The position numbers were made by a program, and so were the translations under genes. The notes under the pieces are model-generated. The model had not been told where the DNA came from. It did no database searches and saw only the letters and a program-made list of their open reading frames with translations. Of a stretch of 64,000 nucleotides of DNA, positions 58,979-64,000 are shown piece after piece; within the stretch, counting starts at the first letter, position 1; every line of letters starts with the position of its first letter. Source of the stretch: Pyricularia pennisetigena (lineage: Eukaryota > Ascomycota > Sordariomycetes > Magnaporthales > Pyriculariaceae); the NCBI RefSeq assembly GCF_004337985.1, contig NW_021940920.1, positions 666,549 to 730,548 of the forward strand, written 5' to 3'.

Positions 58979-60304
58979 TCAAATCAAGGAGGTCTTCTCA
59001 GAGTCCACCACCTCATCGAGACGACGAAGGCCGTGCCTCAACCTCAGTGTCTCCAGCAGCGGTCCGAAACGGTAGAAGCCCTGATCACTTTGCTCGTTAG
59101 TGCATGGGCTCTGACGTATCGGCAGGAACCAATCGAATACGCGGTTGCCCATGACCGAGCAGATATTGAGATAGATACTGCCCATGTGCCACGGGTTCTC
59201 GCCGGGCTTGGTCGTGACCACGGCGAAGTAACGCCGATGGGCACCCAGTAAAAGATTGGCGCTGAAGGGGGCCGCCTGCTCTCCAGCTTGGCGGTCCAGT
59301 CTCGCCCAACGCTCGTCGCGCTGCTCGTCAGTCTCGTCATCCGGGCCAATGTCCCGCTCGGACCAGCGCGGGCGGAAAGCATCCTTGTGAAGCGGAAAGG
59401 CGACAATGGGGCAAAAAATGGCGCCGCGGTGGGTGGCGTCCTCGTCCGGGATGCGGATGGCCAGACGGTAGCACTTGGAATTGTAGTCGATAGCGTCTAT
59501 GTTGGTGGTATTGAGCGCAAGGAAGCGCAGGCAGTTAAACGTCATGGTGGAGGAGAAAAGACCAAAGAAGGCTCCGAGGCCAACGACGACGCAGACCTGG
59601 GGGTCAACGCCTGAAGCCGAACGCATCTGAGCGTTGAGAACGATGGCGGCCGGGACCAGACAGATGGTGCAGAAGATGGTGGCATAGAAGACGAACTGGA
59701 CGAAGAACTTGAACGAGGTCTCGGCCACCATGCCGCCGACCCAGGGACAGTAGTGATCCATCTTGCGGACGCAGCGGCCAATCTCGCCGCTGTGGTGAGC
59801 GCGGTCAGGCTTCCAGGTGGCACAATTGGTGCAGTATCGCGGCCTGCCGTAGGCGTCGCAGACGAACGCTTCGAGGCCATAGAAGACTTCGAGCTCCGGG
59901 CGGTCTGAGCGCAGGGCTGGAATTTCGTTCAGCTGCACCTCTGGATCGCCGGGTCCGTTGATGATCCTGCCGCCGGGCCGCGACTCCGAAGGAGATGTTA
60001 TGTCGTACGGTGCCTCTGGGTCTTGGGTTTTGGCATCATGCATCGGCGAGGGTACGAGACCCGGGTTCCGTAGGATCATGTGGACGAGGCGCATATAACT
60101 GAGCGTCATGAACAGGAGCGAAATGGCGAGGATGGCCGTGATGCCATGAGCTGTCTTGGTCCATCCTTGGGAGTAAAAGTGGCCGTAGCAGACTTTGTCG
60201 ATGACGACGTAGGATGAGTACACCACGGCCCCCGCCAAGAATATGGGGATGGCTCCGGTGACAACCTGAGTGGTCTTCTGAGTACTCGCGCCTGGGCCGC
60301 ACAT
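58979..60304 (-). CDS. PFA5: DHHC-family palmitoyltransferase Pfa5
   Basis: Membrane S-acyltransferase that attaches palmitate to cysteines of target proteins. Single exon, 441 residues, start ATG at 60304 (MCGPGASTQK). Four predicted membrane segments: about 16-37, 52-74, 198-223 and 236-258. The cytosolic Cys-rich domain (about 149-190) holds CTNC, the HHS turn and the catalytic DHYC at 183-186 (MDHYCPWVGG); the DHYC variant, also known from Akr1 and Pfa5-type enzymes, replaces DHHC. After the fourth segment comes LNTTNIDAI (about 265-272), the equivalent of the TTxE motif with Asp instead of Glu. The C-terminal tail carries SIYLNICSVMGNRVFDWFLP, typical of fungal Pfa5. Length and order fit the family. 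Confidence 0.93.
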   Translation of the reverse strand: MCGPGASTQKTTQVVTGAIPIFLAGAVVYSSYVVIDKVCYGHFYSQGWTKTAHGITAILAISLLFMTLSYMRLVHMILRNPGLVPSPMHDAKTQDPEAPYDITSPSESRPGGRIINGPGDPEVQLNEIPALRSDRPELEVFYGLEAFVCDAYGRPRYCTNCATWKPDRAHHSGEIGRCVRKMDHYCPWVGGMVAETSFKFFVQFVFYATIFCTICLVPAAIVLNAQMRSASGVDPQVCVVVGLGAFFGLFSSTMTFNCLRFLALNTTNIDAIDYNSKCYRLAIRIPDEDATHRGAIFCPIVAFPLHKDAFRPRWSERDIGPDDETDEQRDERWARLDRQAGEQAAPFSANLLLGAHRRYFAVVTTKPGENPWHMGSIYLNICSVMGNRVFDWFLPIRQSPCTNEQSDQGFYRFGPLLETLRLRHGLRRLDEVVDSEKTSLI

Positions 60305-63300
60305 GTTGGAGGTGATTTTCTTTTTCTTTTCTTCTTTTCGCTTCTTTGTTCTTTCGCGATGTCTTGGGTGAAAAGGTGAGCAAAGCTGCGTCGAGATGCG
60401 CAGTGATTGACTGACTCAGACTCAAATGAACAAATATGAAGAAAATGCAGGCCCTAAAAGGCGCAGACAGGCAGGCGTAATGCAAGGATGGATGTGCGGG
60501 CGAGTGATTGAGAAAAGACTATGCGAGGTTGAGTGAGGATGCAAAACCCAGGCCAGACCTTGAAAGACAAGCCGACCCCCAAGAAAAAAAAGGTGCCAAC
60601 GCCGAAGCAGCTGAAGAGCAATGCACGCTGAATATAAATAATGGTCGGGCTGGACTGAGCGACCCGCGTTCTGGTGTGCGTGTGCCTTGTGCGTGTGCCT
60701 GTTGCGGGCTGGCTGTAAACGAAAACGCACCAACAACCGCAACCCCCCGAAAACCTCTTTCTGGACAAAAGCAACAGAAAAGGGAGAAGAAAAATCGAAA
60801 CCGAGTTTATGGGTGAGGTAAGAGCAGAGTTGCAGCGGCGGTGGAGGCGGCAATCCGGGAGCGGAACGGGGCTGGGATCTACCTGCCTGCACTTTCGATA
60901 AATGGAAGTGAGCCCACTGGATTTGGTTTGTTGGGTTAGGTAACGACGTCCGTGCGGGGCCTTGACCACGTACCGCGTAGGTACATGCATACAGTAGTAC
61001 TTTACTTCCCGCCCCCGACAAGGATTAGGTATGATGAATCCTTTTTTTTTTTTTTTTTTTCTATCACTCTTTTTCACTGGGGCTCTTGCTATTTTGGCGG
61101 TCTGGCCATACCCGCAGCAGCCATATCAAGCCACGCAGCAGTGGGTTCTAGGCCCCCATGCCGTGCTTGAGCTTCAGGAGATTTAGCGTGGAAATAAGCG
61201 GAGCAAGGGCCGACCCGTTTGTTGTGCACCGGGGAATCGAGTTCAGTCAAATGTTTTGTTTCATCCTGATCAAATAGATGAAATTGATGGGTTCTTTTAG
61301 TTTGCTTTTATTTTCTTTTGGACTTTTCTTTGTTATGTTTTTTTCAAGATGACGTATTATCTTTGCTTCTTTAAGTTAGGCAGCTGTAATCAACGTTCAA
61401 CTCCAGCGCAACTTCCTTCTAATACAAATGTGCCGCCCAAGACTTGAGATGTCCAACTCGCTTGATCTCATTAAATTGCTCAACAATAATATGCAGCCAG
61501 GATAACAAAAAAATTCAGCATGGCCGATCACATACTGTATGTAGTGTATCTCGTTTAAACTGACACCACCACCATCAACCCCCTGCAGGTGTACATGGAA
61601 CCTAATGGACAGATATGCATTCGCAGCTGAACTCAACACGACGACATGTGCGCTGGTTTTCTACATACCTACCTACATTAGGTACCTACCTGGTCACCTT
61701 CATCAAGCGGACTTCCGATGTCATGTTGGGACATGAGTACAGGATGTTTACGTACTCCGTATACCGGTCAAGTGGCATGGTGGCTGAACCCAAATCACGA
61801 ATCCCGTTTCGTGATTTTTTTGTCTTCTTTGCCGCACAGCCGGCTGAGGAATCTCGTGATGCTTCCTATGGTTGGCTGGGATCGGTGCGTGATGGAGGGT
61901 TACCTTGGCTCCATGCTTGGAAGATACCGGCATTATACCTAGTCAACATTCATGGCTCGGTGGCTAGTTGTCCGTGGCCGGTGGTGACGGCGACATGGTG
62001 TCTGCTCGACTTTGTTCTTTCGGTTGAACCAATCCTCTGCAGACAATTTGCGCCTCAAAAACCACGATCAGCTGTTCATTATCAGAGTTGTTAAGCCAGC
62101 AATCAATAAATAGACGTTGAAAAGAGAGAAAAAGAAACGATCATGAAATTATTTGAGGTACGAGCAGACCAACATCATCCTGGGTGCGACATCCGTGCCA
62201 TATTTGGAAAGAGTGCTCGCACCGAGCCCCTCTGCTGCGTTGATATTCATAAGAATTCGGGGTGGCATCTCAGTCGGAGCATGGGAGCGGCACAGCAATC
62301 AGACGACTTGATATCTGACAAGAAGCCCCAAGATGTGATTCCCTGCTGTCGGGTCCACGGGCGGGGGGAATTGCGAACTTTGGTGTGGAAAACTTTTGTG
62401 ATGGCGATATGCACGAGCGCTTGTAGCCGCCCGCGAGTCCAATTAGGAACCTTGTCGGCCAGCCCATTCTTGGTTGTCCTCCCCGCTCTCCCCGGGATGA
62501 TGTAAACAGGCTCTAAAGTGACACGTTAGCCAGTACCCAGGGTTGGTATCGTACCTCGGTTCGCTGAGTTTCTGATACGGGCACTTAATTTTACCCAGAA
62601 TGTCGATCGGGCATCTCGAGTGTCCGAGCTCCGGTACATATGGTACTATAAACTAAGTCTAGGTAGGTACCTGGGTTAAAATAAAGGAAGAAAAAGACAT
62701 CAGCTTGTGAGCCGGATAAATGGAAAGCATCGACACGCGAGCGAACCATCAAATATTAAAGGTAAGCTGTCCAATTTCTCATTCGCAACCTCGGAACCTG
62801 TCAGCTGCTCTGCTGCTTCGTGTCCGAATGGGCTTTGTGCATAAGTCAAGGACAATGTATGCAACCTTTGCTTCACACCTGCACAGGAACCTCGCATATG
62901 GTGTTGGTAGCAGTGTGATGATGAATGAGGACGAAAGCTGGACAAATCAAGTGCTTGTAATCATATGATCCAGATTCAGCTTAGCCCGCCCGTGAAAAAT
63001 GAGGAAGCAAGCTGCAAGAAGAAATTTGACAGGGACCTTTTTCAGCGGATCCGGCGGGCTCTCCACCTGATTGCATCGGGATGGCCCACCAAAACTGCCC
63101 CCAGCCGTTCATTGGGTGATGGGACGGTGAACAACGTGGTGCGTGCATGTGCCCGTCCCTTCTCCAATGGAACTCAACTGTCACCCACCAAAGCTCAACC
63201 ATTTCAATATTCATCATCACAGGCTATCAGCATGTATCCACATTGGCAACCGGCGAGGTGGATTGGATGGGCTTTTATAAGCTATCTTAATCTGGCAAAC

Positions 63301-63499
63301 TTAGGGCCTATGACTTGCTGCATCGCTGTGTAAGTGGCCTTTTCTGTTTTGAAACTTCAGCTAACACCTTCTTGCTCCCCGACATTAGAACGAGAAAGGG
63401 TTTACTGCGAACCTGGTCAAGATTGAATCTGGTTGATGTAGACTGCGTGGGTGACTCATTCGTTTCAAGACTCTGACAAGCACGGGCAAGCTGGCCGTT
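60305..63499. other. 3.2-kb intergenic region
   Basis: Promoter and leader of PFA5 (A/G-rich on the plus strand, that is C/T-rich in the gene's sense), then unannotated sequence with poly-T at 61041-61060. A good GTAAGT donor at 63331 and a CATTAG acceptor after CTAAC near 63390 would join two plus-strand frames, but the product resembles nothing I know and I do not call it. Confidence 0.45.
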
Positions 63500-63846
63500 G
63501 CTATACAGAAAGCTTCAGATCCTGTTGCAGAACCTTCGCGACATCTTGATTTTGATCCACAAGAGTATTGATGGCTCTACTGATGGCTCGACGGTTTATA
63601 ATTATCCCAAACCATCTTCCTCAAACCGCCACCAGACCCAATCTTGCAAACACAAATGACGACGGTATCATCAACACGTAATTCCTTGGCGACTCTGACC
63701 TGGTCCACCGTCAGCTTCGACTTTCCGAGCAGAGCAGAGTCTCACTAGCTGGTGTGGGTTGACCGGCTAGTTCTTTGCTCATCAAACGTCAAGCTTTTCT
63801 CTGGCGACTCTTCGGCGATATGATCAAACATGCTTTGTATGCGCTG
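63500..63846 (-). pseudogene. Decayed reading frame at the right end, family unknown
   Basis: On the minus strand from 63846 the frame reads RIQSMFDHIAEESPEKSLTF and on to TSRSTHTS, then meets TAG TGA (63747-63742). In the same frame it continues LTVDQVRVAKELRVDD, TVVICVCKIGSGGGLRKM and VWDNYK to a TAG at 63577-63579. A shifted frame carries on with RAISRAINTLVDQNQDVAKV to a stop near 63501. The pieces are collinear and coding-like. TAG and TGA could derive from CAG and CGA by C-to-T change. Upstream exons may lie beyond the window. No family is assigned; a real intron over the double stop has not been excluded. Confidence 0.35.
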
Positions 63847-64000
63847 CTGCAACCTCACTTAGATCTGTCTTGGATCTTACCTGCCTGGGAACGACTGGCG
63901 GTAGGGCTGGCCCTGGCGAGTCAGGAAGGCTTGCGGCTCTGCCATGCATGTGCGGCTTTTGAACCAAACAATGTGCTTACACGAATGCGCTCGGCCGATG

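Noticed and set aside
62965..63480. Plus-strand two-exon model using GTAAGT at 63331 and CATTAG near 63390
   Set aside because: Splice signals are good but the product has no family resemblance; the overlapping minus-strand pieces look more coding-like.
1..64000. CRISPR arrays, bacterial operons, insertion sequences, viral genes
   Set aside because: No direct-repeat spacer arrays, terminal inverted repeats with transposase, or viral signatures were seen; the sequence is eukaryotic and fungal.

Overview
This window looks like a contig from the nuclear genome of a filamentous ascomycete, most likely a Sordariomycete. The reasons are short introns (about 60-140 nt) with GTRAGT-type donors and CTAAC/CTGAC branch sites, one GC-AG intron, C/G-rich third codon positions in genes, long T/A-rich intergenic stretches full of homopolymers, and gene families with fungal architecture (Sed5, Sec2, Rad30, RfeG, Nmd5-type importin, Pfa5). 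Genus and species cannot be fixed from sequence alone. There are two assembly gaps (39770-39780 and 47000-47200), both flanked by poly-A/T, plus isolated Ns at 1833 and 57663-57664.

Layout: SED5 t-SNARE (+, 254-1319); a six-exon aldo-keto reductase (+, 2439-3912) convergent with a four-exon protein that resembles the C-terminal half of fungal Zn2Cys6-type regulators but has no zinc cluster (-, 4150-5588); a SEC2/Rabin-type Rab exchange factor (-, 9039-11232, first exon not found); DNA polymerase eta (RAD30, +, 15048-17300); RfeG-like protein (+, 20110-21520); a broken gene for a hydrophobic protein (22354-23110); importin-7/8 type karyopherin (NMD5, +, 25366-29212); a serine-rich coiled-coil protein whose frame continues past a TAG (+, 34371-36281, extension to 36629); a frameshifted remnant of an APH-like phosphotransferase (-, 37490-38482); two small cysteine-rich paralogues on opposite strands (+ 43872-44308 and - 51935-52398); a bZIP regulator (+, 54134-55417); a DHHC palmitoyltransferase PFA5 (-, 58979-60304); and a decayed reading frame at the right end (-, 63500-63846).

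The genes do not form an obvious biosynthetic cluster. The left part is housekeeping: SED5 and SEC2 belong to secretion, RAD30 to translesion synthesis, NMD5 to nuclear import and PFA5 to protein lipidation. The right half is sparse and accessory in character: relic genes, long empty stretches and the duplicated small-protein family.

The most interesting items are (1) the pair of 80/81-residue cysteine proteins with identical intron positions and phases, which appear only after splicing by eye; (2) the in-frame TAG separating two copies of an NNFGAPLG module; (3) the APH-like pseudogene, whose collinear motifs are spread over three frames; and (4) a bZIP basic region with Asp in place of the otherwise near-invariant Asn.
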